This document shows, in pieces, positions 1-6,429 of a DNA stretch of 61,033 nucleotides (position 1 is its first letter; each line of letters opens with the position of its first letter). Origin of the DNA: Ruminococcus sp. (GTDB lineage Bacteria > Bacillota > Clostridia > Oscillospirales > Ruminococcaceae); NCBI RefSeq assembly GCF_019417665.1, contig NZ_DXUU01000012.1, positions 1-61,033 of the forward strand, given 5' to 3'. The notes beneath the pieces were generated by a model. That model worked only from the letters and a program-made list of their open reading frames with translations. It was not told the origin of the DNA and did no database searches. The translations under genes were made by a program, and so were the position numbers.

Positions 1-51
1 GGTTTCCCTCGCTTTTATCCGCATTATTCTTAAAAGATACTAAACAGGCTC
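1..51 (+). repeat. Right end of a MITE-like repeat, cut by the window edge
   Basis: Positions 32-51 (AAAAGATACTAAACAGGCTC) differ by one base from the inverted left terminus of the element at 34032-34191. They are followed by TTA, the same trinucleotide that is duplicated around that element. Upstream similarity (TCCGCA near 19-23) continues with small gaps. This suggests a copy of the same family ends at 51, directly against the transposase gene. Only this end is visible. Confidence 0.6.
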
Positions 52-53
52 TT

Positions 54-1151
54 ATGAAATGCGAATGCTTTTCCTGCATAACCGATTTACTCGATTACCT
101 GAATAATAATCTGATAATCGCACATTACTGCGGTTTTAACATCATGAAACCACTTCCGTCATACTGGACCTTTGACCGATTTATCAGAAAACTAGGTAAT
201 GAGTATCTCCAAAAAGTAATGCAAAGGGTGGTTCTGCAAGCAGCAGAGCTTGGCATCATAGACACATCTTTCATATCACTCGATTCCACTCCCATTGCTG
301 CAAATACCTGTCAGAATAATCCGAAGTCCTTTGCAAAAAATAAGTTTTCCAAAAGCAATCATCCAAAATCTGATAAAGACTGCAAGCTCGGTGTACATAC
401 TGCTTCCAATCAACATAATGAAAGAAAATTTGAATACTATTGGGGCTACAAGAATCATGTGCTGGTTGACTGCATTACAGGCTTACCGATCTTTGAAATA
501 ACTACAACTGCTGATGTTGCAGACAGCACAGTTGTCGAAGATATTCTAAGCCGAACCAATGATTTTCTACCTATTGATGAATGCACTTTTATCGCCGATA
601 AGGGGTACGACGTCAAGGCTGTTTACAACCTGGTCAAAGACGTTTATCACGGTGAATGTGTCATTCCGCTGAATAAGCGAAATACTAAAAATCCTGAAAA
701 GCTTCCATCCGGACACCCAATCTGCGAAGCCGGGCTTGCAATGCACAAGGACGGCAGATTCTCTGATAGAAACAGAACTCGCCAGAAATATTGCTGTCCT
801 TTCAAGCGTTCAAAATCAGGCTGTTGTCCCTGCGATCATAAAAACTGGAATAATGGCAAAAAGACTCATGGCTGTACCAAATATGTTACGATTCCTGATG
901 ATTACAGACTTTCCATTGACCGTGAATGTGTTTCTTTCAAGAAAATTTATGCGCTTCGTACCGAATCTGAACGCTATAACTCCCGCTTTAAATCTACCGG
1001 TCAGGAACGCCTCTGGATACATGGTATCAATGCTGCAAGAAATCTGAACACTATCGCACACATTGCTCTTCTCGCCGCTGCTGTTGCCGCAGTTGTTACC
1101 AAAGCTGAATGCTCTTATCGTTCCCTCAAATCTGTGAAGCGTATCGCTTGA
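54..1151 (+). CDS. DDE-type transposase, probably 5'-truncated
   Basis: Transposase of the DDE_Tnp_1 type (IS4/IS5-like), which would cut and join DNA at insertion-sequence ends. Visible catalytic candidates are Asp77 in SLDSTPIA, Asp182 in ADKGYD and Glu306 in ESERYNSRFK, spaced as in an RNase H-like core. A cysteine-rich stretch (residues 247-260) may bind metal. The reading frame stays open to the window edge, but the first in-frame ATG lies exactly where a MITE terminus ends (position 51) and has no SD. I therefore infer that the native N terminus was lost to a MITE insertion and that the open upstream frame is fortuitous. No terminal inverted repeat for this element itself was found downstream. 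The precise IS family is uncertain. Confidence 0.75.
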   Translation: MKCECFSCITDLLDYLNNNLIIAHYCGFNIMKPLPSYWTFDRFIRKLGNEYLQKVMQRVVLQAAELGIIDTSFISLDSTPIAANTCQNNPKSFAKNKFSKSNHPKSDKDCKLGVHTASNQHNERKFEYYWGYKNHVLVDCITGLPIFEITTTADVADSTVVEDILSRTNDFLPIDECTFIADKGYDVKAVYNLVKDVYHGECVIPLNKRNTKNPEKLPSGHPICEAGLAMHKDGRFSDRNRTRQKYCCPFKRSKSGCCPCDHKNWNNGKKTHGCTKYVTIPDDYRLSIDRECVSFKKIYALRTESERYNSRFKSTGQERLWIHGINAARNLNTIAHIALLAAAVAAVVTKAECSYRSLKSVKRIA

Positions 1152-1299
1152 TCTTTCTGTCACTATATTTTCAGGCAGACTTTTTCCTTTTTGGGCTAAG
1201 GTCAGCTTTGCTGTGCTTTTTTTACCCTATGCTTCGGATTTTCTCTGGTTTCTTATTGACCTAAAAACTGTATCTGCCGTTTTGCTCATCTCTAGGCAA

Positions 1300-2244
1300 T
1301 CAATCATATGGATTGCCAAAATCACGCCGAATTGCGTAATCTATGTTTCTTCCCTCAGCATTTTCCTTGAAGTGTCTGCCGTTTGCTTCGTTGAACAGAG
1401 TGCTGATGAGATAGCGTTCATAGTTGCGGATATTATCTGTCTGTTTCATTGTTTCAATTGAATTTTCAAGACAAGTCCTGTCCACTTTGAGCATAGCCGA
1501 CTTAATGACTTCTCTGGGAAAGTCCTGTCCGCAGATGCGTTCAACAGGTTTACGGGAGCATATTGCCCTGACGATCATTCCGACGATTTCGTCAAGCTCA
1601 TTGACTGTCATATACCCATTTGCAAGCATTTCTATCCATTCACGGTATTCGTCATACTCAATGTTTGACTGAACCACTTCTGTGTATATCTGCTTTTCTC
1701 CTGTATATCTATCCATCAATCCATCATTCTGGTTTTCAACAGCTTTTCCGCTGTCAGACGCAGATTGATTGATTGATATTTGATTCGTAGATACTTGATT
1801 CTTTTTTATTTGATTTTTCTTTATTTTATTAGCACGGCGGTTTTCAAGTATTTGGAAACCTTGAATCAGGTTTTCTGTTTCTTGCTTTCCCACTTCTTGA
1901 TTTTCTGCTTCTTGCAGGCAAAAAGAATCGCAGTTCTGAACATTTTCCACGTCCATAGGTTCATCACTGAATGTATACTCCCAGTCACATATTTTGCCGT
2001 CGCTGTAAACACGCTGTCTGATGAGATAACCTGCTTTTTCAAGTTTTTTGAGCGATGTGGAGATTTTCGTGTAGCCGTCAGGCAGAATAGAAGTCAGTCC
2101 TTTGATAGAAAAATCCCAGTTATCCGGCAGAGAGAGCATTGTCAGCAGAACACCACGCTCAGTAGCTCCAAGATTCATATCCCTTATCATCGTGTTATGT
2201 ATCGTTGTGAAATCCTTTGATACTTTCTTTTTCAGCTTTGGCAT
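1300..2244 (-). CDS. Helix-turn-helix protein with DUF6017 C-terminal domain (replication-type)
   Basis: The protein has 314 residues. It starts at the ATG preceded by GAGGAGG. The N-terminal ~100 residues form a winged helix-turn-helix like those of plasmid and integrative-element replication initiators. A low-complexity, Asn/Gln/Ser-rich linker follows (about 120-190), then a C-terminal helical domain typical of DUF6017 proteins (about 195-300). Such genes usually sit in conjugative or integrative elements, where they act at the origin. It follows the small winged-helix gene by 13 bp, and iteron-like repeats lie upstream at 2668-2795. No relaxase, integrase or partition gene is visible, so this looks like a stranded replication module. 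The role is inferred from family resemblance. Confidence 0.7.
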   Translation of the reverse strand: MPKLKKKVSKDFTTIHNTMIRDMNLGATERGVLLTMLSLPDNWDFSIKGLTSILPDGYTKISTSLKKLEKAGYLIRQRVYSDGKICDWEYTFSDEPMDVENVQNCDSFCLQEAENQEVGKQETENLIQGFQILENRRANKIKKNQIKKNQVSTNQISINQSASDSGKAVENQNDGLMDRYTGEKQIYTEVVQSNIEYDEYREWIEMLANGYMTVNELDEIVGMIVRAICSRKPVERICGQDFPREVIKSAMLKVDRTCLENSIETMKQTDNIRNYERYLISTLFNEANGRHFKENAEGRNIDYAIRRDFGNPYD

Positions 2245-2257
2245 AGCCGTTTCCTCC

Positions 2258-2515
2258 TCAAATTACTTTCATTCCAGCTATTCTCAGCTTATTGACAGCA
2301 TAGGTCTTATTGTTCATACACAGCAGATAGCCAGCATCGGTCAGCTCTCTCAGAGCTTTTCTTATTGTTTGCAACGAGTCACTTTCAAAGAACTGACACA
2401 GTTCTTCCGCAGTATGGTAGTCACTCTCAGGCAGGTTGAGCATTGTAGAAAGTACTCCCTTTGCTTCGAGAGAAATCTTATTATCATCGGGCGTGATAAG
2501 ATTGAATTTTGGCAT
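2258..2515 (-). CDS. Small winged-helix DNA-binding protein
   Basis: This 85-residue protein starts with MPKFNL and has the SD AAGGAGG. It reads as a single winged helix-turn-helix (helices around 17-30 and 35-60, wing near 65-80) resembling the N-terminal domain of the next gene. It is probably a paralogue or regulator in the same replication module. The two genes are co-directional and 13 bp apart. The DNA target is unknown; the adjacent repeats at 2668-2795 are the obvious candidate. Confidence 0.6.
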   Translation of the reverse strand: MPKFNLITPDDNKISLEAKGVLSTMLNLPESDYHTAEELCQFFESDSLQTIRKALRELTDAGYLLCMNNKTYAVNKLRIAGMKVI

Positions 2516-2536
2516 AACGAATCCTCCTTGATGAAA

Positions 2537-2599
2537 TTATTTCTGAAAAAAACGCTCCTCATTACTGAGAAGCGTAGTACGATATTCAATTTTAGGCAT
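2537..2599 (-). CDS. 20-residue leader peptide or remnant ORF
   Basis: A short frame starts with MPKIEY, sharing MPK with both downstream proteins. It ends 21 bp before the 85-residue gene and follows immediately after a terminator-like hairpin. No SD is visible. It may be a leader peptide of an attenuation control or the stub of a third winged-helix paralogue. Weak call. Confidence 0.25.
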   Translation of the reverse strand: MPKIEYRTTLLSNEERFFQK

Positions 2600-2642
2600 A
2601 AAAATAGCGGACAGTGCTTCGCTTATATGAAACACCGTCCGC
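2600..2642 (-). terminator. Terminator/attenuator-like hairpin upstream of the replication genes
   Basis: Arms GCGGACAGTG (2607-2616) and CACCGTCCGC (2633-2642) pair with one mismatch. On the minus strand they are followed by TATTTTT. The hairpin lies between the repeat region and the DUF6017 unit, a position that fits transcriptional attenuation of a replication gene. No antisense RNA promoter was identified. Confidence 0.5.
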
Positions 2643-2667
2643 TTATTTACTTGTTTGTCAACAGACT

Positions 2668-2795
2668 TTCTACCCACTTTTATGATTTTCTACCAGCCTT
2701 AACAGTGATAGGCTTCTACCAAAATTCTACCGAATTTTTTCAATTTTATGATTTTTCAAGCCTCACGATTTTACGCTGTTTTTCAGCTTTCTACC
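2668..2795. repeat. Five TTCTACC iteron-like repeats
   Basis: TTCTACC occurs at 2668, 2688, 2714, 2725 and 2789, all in the same orientation, in an AT-rich tract that also repeats TTTTATGATTTT. Irregular spacing (20, 26, 11, 64) is atypical of classical iterons. The setting, upstream of a replication-type operon, suggests initiator binding sites or an origin. Confidence 0.4.
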
Positions 2796-2906
2796 ATGAA
2801 AAATGACGTAATTTCGCTGATTTGAAAGATTTTAGTGATAAAGAATGATTTGAGATGATAAATCGGATTTGTTATAGCATATTTCGAGGGATATGTCCAG
2901 CAAAAA

Positions 2907-2940
2907 GAAAAGCATCCCTCTGTTTTGAAGGATGCTTTTC
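2907..2940 (-). terminator. Rho-independent terminator of the redox unit
   Basis: Inverted arms GAAAAGCATCC and GGATGCTTTTC enclose a 12-base loop. Read on the minus strand the stem is followed by a T-rich run. It lies about 45 bp past the stop of the C-GCAxxG-C-C gene. Confidence 0.75.
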
Positions 2941-2986
2941 ATACTTTAGAATGCAGTTTGTCGGTACAATTCTCACCTTGAGAAAC

Positions 2987-3424
2987 CTAGATCATTTGTT
3001 CCAGAAGTTCTGCCGCAGTTTCCACAAAACGAATGCAGGGACGTACTTTGTAATATTCTTCTGTTCGTGGACTGGGATCCTGTTGTAATTTACCCGGCAG
3101 CGATTTCAACAACTCACGGCAGACCGTCGTGTCATGCTGTTCGGCAAAATCCGCTGCGAGCTGACGAATCCTGGCATAATGCACCTTTTTCACATCGTTG
3201 TCTGTAGGAGAGTCATAGCCAAACAGCATACCTGCCACCAAAAACATGCCCGTTACAGCACCGCAGGTATCACGGAGTCCGCCCATACCGCCGCCAAAAG
3301 AAGATGACAGACGCAGAGCAGTTTCCAGCGGCAGTCCCATTTCTTCATGAAATGCACCCACAACAGACTGAGAACAGTTATACCCCTGTCGAAAAAGCTC
3401 TCTTGCTTTTTTTACATGATCCAT
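2987..3424 (-). CDS. C-GCAxxG-C-C family redox protein
   Basis: This is a 145-residue protein of the C-GCAxxG-C-C family, thought to bind a metal or Fe-S cofactor; its exact function is not established. It shows the full signature: Cys in YNCSQS, CGAVTG, Cys in TTVCREL and Cys in VRPCIRF. I chose the second ATG because the AGGAG directly touches the first ATG (3433) and would be too close. It is the second gene of a unit with the NifX-like gene, and the pair suggests an anaerobic metal-cofactor or redox role. Confidence 0.8.
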   Translation of the reverse strand: MDHVKKARELFRQGYNCSQSVVGAFHEEMGLPLETALRLSSSFGGGMGGLRDTCGAVTGMFLVAGMLFGYDSPTDNDVKKVHYARIRQLAADFAEQHDTTVCRELLKSLPGKLQQDPSPRTEEYYKVRPCIRFVETAAELLEQMI

Positions 3425-3455
3425 ATTTTTCATCTCCTGTTTATCTCAGGTATCA

Positions 3456-3854
3456 TTATTTTCCAGAACACCCATGTTTATTCTCACCACACATATGTTC
3501 ACCGCAGGAATGTTCATGCTCATGATGCGAGCAACGCACATTCGGGTTATAATCCAGTTCACCTGCCAGATAAGCATTCACCGCTTCATCCGCAGAACCA
3601 GATACGCCGCCGTACAGCCTGATTCCTGCCTCTGACAGTGCGATCTGTGCACCGCCGCCAATACCGCCGCAGATGAGAATATCCGCTTTTGCTTGGGTCA
3701 GAAATCCGGACAGTGCCCCATGTCCCTGACCATTGGTGTCCAAGATCTGAGTATTCACGATCTTACCATCTTCAATGTCATAGAACTTGAATTGCTCCGT
3801 GTGACCAAAATGTTGAAAAATCATTCCATTTTCATAAGTAACTGCAATTTTCAT
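3456..3854 (-). CDS. NifX/NifB-type iron-molybdenum cofactor-binding domain protein
   Basis: The 132-residue protein has the dinitrogenase iron-molybdenum cofactor domain (opening MKIAVTYENG, then ICGGIGGGAQ in the middle). Family members bind Fe-S or metal clusters. The tail is rich in His and Cys (HHEHEHSCGEHMC), which looks like a metal-binding extension. The start is placed at the ATG with AAAAGGAGC upstream; an in-frame codon 14 residues earlier lies on the palindromic operator and is rejected. It is first in the operon with the C-GCAxxG-C-C gene. No nif structural genes are near, so nitrogen fixation is not implied. Confidence 0.8.
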   Translation of the reverse strand: MKIAVTYENGMIFQHFGHTEQFKFYDIEDGKIVNTQILDTNGQGHGALSGFLTQAKADILICGGIGGGAQIALSEAGIRLYGGVSGSADEAVNAYLAGELDYNPNVRCSHHEHEHSCGEHMCGENKHGCSGK

Positions 3855-3880
3855 TTGATCTGCTCCTTTTTTCCTGCATC

Positions 3881-3930
3881 TTACGACATATGTCATAAAT
3901 GATTATAGCACAAAAATAAGGCAAATGCAA
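3881..3930 (-). promoter_or_regulatory. Promoter and palindromic operator of the NifX-like operon
   Basis: On the minus strand TTGCAT (3925-3930), a 17-bp spacer and TATAAT (3902-3907) form a good sigma-A promoter. Between the -10 and the SD lies a near-perfect 18-bp palindrome (3881-3898) with core GACATATGTC, overlapping the expected transcription start. This is where a repressor would act. The regulator is not identifiable. Confidence 0.65.
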
Positions 3931-3964
3931 GATACTATAAAATTTATGAGTGTCTTATTATAGC

Positions 3965-3993
3965 TTGACGCCTGTCGAAATTTGTGGTAAAAT
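3965..3993 (+). promoter_or_regulatory. Sigma-A promoter for toxin mRNA, copy 1
   Basis: TTGACG (3965-3970), 17-bp spacer, TAAAAT (3988-3993). The predicted start near 4000 gives a leader of about 74 nt before the ATG. Confidence 0.75.
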
Positions 3994-4036
3994 AACCCTA
4001 AGAGAGTATACCAGTAACGGTAGGCGGTCATTCTCG

Positions 4037-4069
4037 CTCCCACACATCTTACGATGGACGGGAGGTGAT
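4037..4069 (+). promoter_or_regulatory. SD-sequestering leader hairpin, copy 1
   Basis: CTCCC (4037-4041) can pair with GGGAG of the SD (4060-4064), and CATC (4045-4048) with GATG (4053-4056) inside it. The full SD, GGGAGGTGAT (4060-4069), is almost perfectly complementary to the 16S 3' end, so masking it would keep a very strong start silent. Confidence 0.65.
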
Positions 4070-4073
4070 ATCT

Positions 4074-4175
4074 ATGGATTATGTGACATGGTCTGACCTG
4101 ATTCAGGTCGGAATTTTTCTTGTGGCATACAGCACGTTTTTGTACATGCTTTTCCATAATAACACAAAGAAATAA
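4074..4175 (+). CDS. 33-residue membrane peptide, type I toxin-like (copy 1)
   Basis: The peptide opens MDYVTWSDLIQ, continues with one hydrophobic helix (about residues 9-27) and ends HNNTKK. This matches small 'holin-like' type I toxins in length, single transmembrane helix and basic tail. The start is fixed by the SD 8 nt upstream. The ORF lies between convergent promoters and ends inside the shared terminator hairpin. Toxicity is inferred from architecture; assignment to the Hol-Tox family is likely but not certain. Confidence 0.7.
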   Translation: MDYVTWSDLIQVGIFLVAYSTFLYMLFHNNTKK

Positions 4176-4256
4176 CCGCCCCTAAGCTGCCAACTTGGAC
4201 GGTTATCTCTATAACTATTCCTTGTGGGAGCGACCGTCTGCCGGTGTGCTCTCTTC
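4170..4256 (-). ncRNA. Convergent antisense RNA, copy 1
   Basis: A leftward promoter TTGACA (4286-4291), 17 bp, TATACT (4263-4268) predicts an RNA of about 85 nt that stops at the hairpin ATAACCG/CGGTTAT (4172-4206) and overlaps the toxin mRNA 3' end. Its 5' part carries GCTCCCAC, the same block that masks the SD in the toxin leader, so it could also bind the toxin SD in trans. Confidence 0.65.
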
Positions 4257-4413
4257 TCCTATAGTATACCCGATTTATCCGGATTTGTCAAGTATTTTTT
4301 TATTTGACAACTGTCGAAGTTTGTGGTAAAATAAGCCCTAAGAGAGTATACCAGTAACGGTAGGCGGTCATTCTCGCTCCCACACATCTCACGATGGATG
4401 GGAGGTGATATCT

Positions 4414-4515
4414 ATGGATTATGTGACATGGTCTGACCTGATTCAGGTCGGAATTTTTCTTGTGGCATACAGCACGTTTTTGTACATGCTTTTCCATAAT
4501 AACACAAAGAAATAA
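4414..4515 (+). CDS. 33-residue membrane peptide, type I toxin-like (copy 2)
   Basis: The encoded peptide is identical to that of copy 1 (4074-4175), with the same SD GGGAGGTGAT and spacing. In the leader, TTAC becomes TCAC in the hairpin loop and GAC becomes GAT in the internal bulge, so pairing is kept. Identity of the peptide shows either a recent duplication or selection on both copies. Confidence 0.7.
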   Translation: MDYVTWSDLIQVGIFLVAYSTFLYMLFHNNTKK

Positions 4516-4596
4516 CCGCCCCTAAGCTGCCAACTTGGACGGTTATCTCTATAACTATTCCTTGTGGGAGCGACCGTCTGCCGGTGTGCTCTCTTC
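4510..4596 (-). ncRNA. Convergent antisense RNA, copy 2
   Basis: Predicted from the leftward promoter at 4603-4631 and the terminator hairpin at 4512-4546. It has the same length and 5' GCTCCCAC block as copy 1. The two antisense RNAs are nearly identical and should act on both toxin mRNAs. Confidence 0.65.
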
Positions 4597-4636
4597 TCCT
4601 ATAGTATACCCGATTTATCCGTATTTGTCAAGAACA

Positions 4637-4682
4637 TTTCCGGATTTTTTACTGCGCAATTTCCGGATTTTTTACTGCGCAA
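4637..4682. repeat. 23-bp exact tandem repeat at the 3' end of the exporter gene
   Basis: A 23-bp block beginning TTTCCGGATTTTTTACTGCG occurs at 4637-4659 and again at 4660-4682. The second copy covers the last codons and stop of the ABC gene; the first is a duplicate just beyond the stop. Probably slippage. Confidence 0.85.
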
Positions 4683-6414
4683 ACTGGCTCTGATACAGCT
4701 TTGCATAAAATCCATCCTGTGCCATAAGCGTTTCGTGCGTTCCCTGCTCCAACACATTGCCCTGATTCATGACCAGGATCCAGTCTGCGCTTTTGATGGT
4801 GGACAGCCGATGTGCAATGATAAAACTGGTCTTTCCTGCCATAAGCTTCTCAAAAGCCTTCTGGATCCGCTGCTCTGTACGCAGGTCAATGCTGCTGGTT
4901 GCCTCGTCCAGAATGAGAAACGGCGGATCTGTCAGCATGATCCTGGCGATGCAAAGAAGCTGTTTCTGTCCCTGAGACAAGCCGCTGCCATCCTCGGTGA
5001 GCACTGTGTCATAACCGTCTGGCAGCCGCCGGATGAAACCATCCGCATATGCTGCCTTTGCCGCTGCTTCGATTTCTTCTCGTGTTGCATCGGGACGGCT
5101 ATAGGAAATATTTTCTGCCACTGTTCCCGTAAAAAGCCACGTCTCCTGCAATACCATTCCATAACATGCCCGGAGACTATCCCGTGTCACCTCATTGATA
5201 TTCTGTCCGGCAATGGAAATAAAACCGCCGTCGACATCATAGAATCGCAGCAGCAGATTGATAAGCGTTGTCTTGCCGCATCCCGTGGGGCCAACAATGG
5301 CAATGCGCTGTCCCTTGTGCACATTCAGATTGAAGTCTGTGATCAGCGGACGCTCCGGCAGATAGGAAAACTTCACATGAGACAGATTCATGCTGCCGTC
5401 ACAGTCTTTCAGTTCGGGCAGATGACTGTCATCCAACTCCACTGGTTCGTCAATGACTGCAAAGACACGCTTTGCAGATGAAACAGCATTTTGCAGTTCT
5501 GCCACAACACCACTGATCTCATTAAAGGGCTTGGTATACTGGTTTGCGAAAGTAAGAAAGCTCGCCAGCTGTCCTACTGTAATAACACCGATGAGCGGTA
5601 CACTTCCCGTTGCCGCCAGAGCGCCGCAAACACCCACTGCCGCATAGATCAAAGCGTTCACAAACCGTGTGGCAGGATTGGTAATGGAACCGATGAAAGT
5701 CGCTTTTGTACCAGTGCGCTGCAATTCCTTGTTGTATTCTTCAAAGCGTTCCTCTGCTCGTTTTTCGTAGGAAAAGGCTTTCACAACCTTCTGCGAGCCG
5801 ATCATTTCCTCTGTCAGACCGCCCAAAGCACCACGTGCCTCTGAGGATTTCAGATAAGAAGAGCGGGACATCTGGGTGATTTTCGCCGCTACGATCAGAG
5901 AAATCGGCGTGAGGATCACCACCAGAATGGTGATAGGCACATTAATCGTGAGCATGAGAACCAGCGTGCCTATGATGGTAAATACACCGGTAACAAACTG
6001 AGTGAATGCCTGCAAAAAGCCGTCAGAAATAATTTCCATATCAGAGACAGCACGTCCAATCAGGTCACCCCTGGATTTGCTGTCAATATACCGTAGGGGT
6101 ACATGCTGCAAATGAGTAAACAAATCGCACCGCAGATCCCGAATAGTATTTGCTGCAAGACGGTTGGTACACAGGGACATGAGCCATTGAAAAACAGCGC
6201 TGATGATAATCGTTGCAAACAATACGACAATCACTTTCCAGAGTGCTGGAAAATCCACCTCGCTGGTGCCTATTACGCAGTCTACTGCATCACCAATAAG
6301 GATGGGCACAAACAGAGACAATCCTGTGCCGATGAGTGCAAAGAGAAACATTCCTGCCAGTTCTTTGCGGCAGGGCTTTGTATACGACAAGATTCGTTTG
6401 ATCACTGAAACCAT
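4672..6414 (-). CDS. ABC exporter subunit with canonical catalytic Glu (multidrug type)
   Basis: This 580-residue half-transporter has six N-terminal membrane helices (about 1-320) and a C-terminal ATPase domain. Walker A is GPTGCGKTT (near 375), the signature is LSQGQ (near 480; non-canonical in place of LSGGQ), and Walker B LILDEATSSID keeps the catalytic Glu. It begins 15 bp after the partner gene stop. With the partner it has the asymmetry of heterodimeric exporters such as BmrCD and TM287/288: one site is degenerate because it combines LSQGQ here with an Asp in the partner Walker B. The substrate is unknown; drugs or lipids are usual. Confidence 0.9.
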   Translation of the reverse strand: MVSVIKRILSYTKPCRKELAGMFLFALIGTGLSLFVPILIGDAVDCVIGTSEVDFPALWKVIVVLFATIIISAVFQWLMSLCTNRLAANTIRDLRCDLFTHLQHVPLRYIDSKSRGDLIGRAVSDMEIISDGFLQAFTQFVTGVFTIIGTLVLMLTINVPITILVVILTPISLIVAAKITQMSRSSYLKSSEARGALGGLTEEMIGSQKVVKAFSYEKRAEERFEEYNKELQRTGTKATFIGSITNPATRFVNALIYAAVGVCGALAATGSVPLIGVITVGQLASFLTFANQYTKPFNEISGVVAELQNAVSSAKRVFAVIDEPVELDDSHLPELKDCDGSMNLSHVKFSYLPERPLITDFNLNVHKGQRIAIVGPTGCGKTTLINLLLRFYDVDGGFISIAGQNINEVTRDSLRACYGMVLQETWLFTGTVAENISYSRPDATREEIEAAAKAAYADGFIRRLPDGYDTVLTEDGSGLSQGQKQLLCIARIMLTDPPFLILDEATSSIDLRTEQRIQKAFEKLMAGKTSFIIAHRLSTIKSADWILVMNQGNVLEQGTHETLMAQDGFYAKLYQSQFAQ

Positions 6415-6429
6415 TTTGTGTCCCTCCTA

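Larger units (their letters stand above)
3965..4291. repeat. Tandem duplication copy 1: type I toxin-antitoxin-like unit
   Basis: A unit of about 330 bp is repeated at 4304-4631 with few substitutions (offset 339-340 bp). It carries a rightward promoter, the toxin-like ORF, a shared terminator and a leftward promoter. The copies differ mainly in the -35 spacer, one extra base after the -10, and two leader changes that fall in a loop or internal bulge rather than in paired bases. Confidence 0.85.
4304..4631. repeat. Tandem duplication copy 2: type I toxin-antitoxin-like unit
   Basis: Second copy of the unit at 3965-4291. Its toxin promoter is better (TTGACA 4304-4309, 17 bp, TAAAAT 4327-4332) and starts 12 bp from the outer promoter of copy 1. 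Its leftward promoter is TTGACA (4626-4631), 17 bp, TATACT (4603-4608). All elements are intact in both copies. Confidence 0.85.

Noticed and set aside
3456..3854. Nitrogen-fixation gene
   Set aside because: The NifX-type domain is widespread in non-fixing anaerobes and no nifHDK genes are nearby.
3965..4631. Reading the duplicated 330-bp units as a MITE or CRISPR-like array
   Set aside because: Only two copies, with no terminal inverted ends or target duplication; the conserved promoters, SD and ORF explain the structure better.
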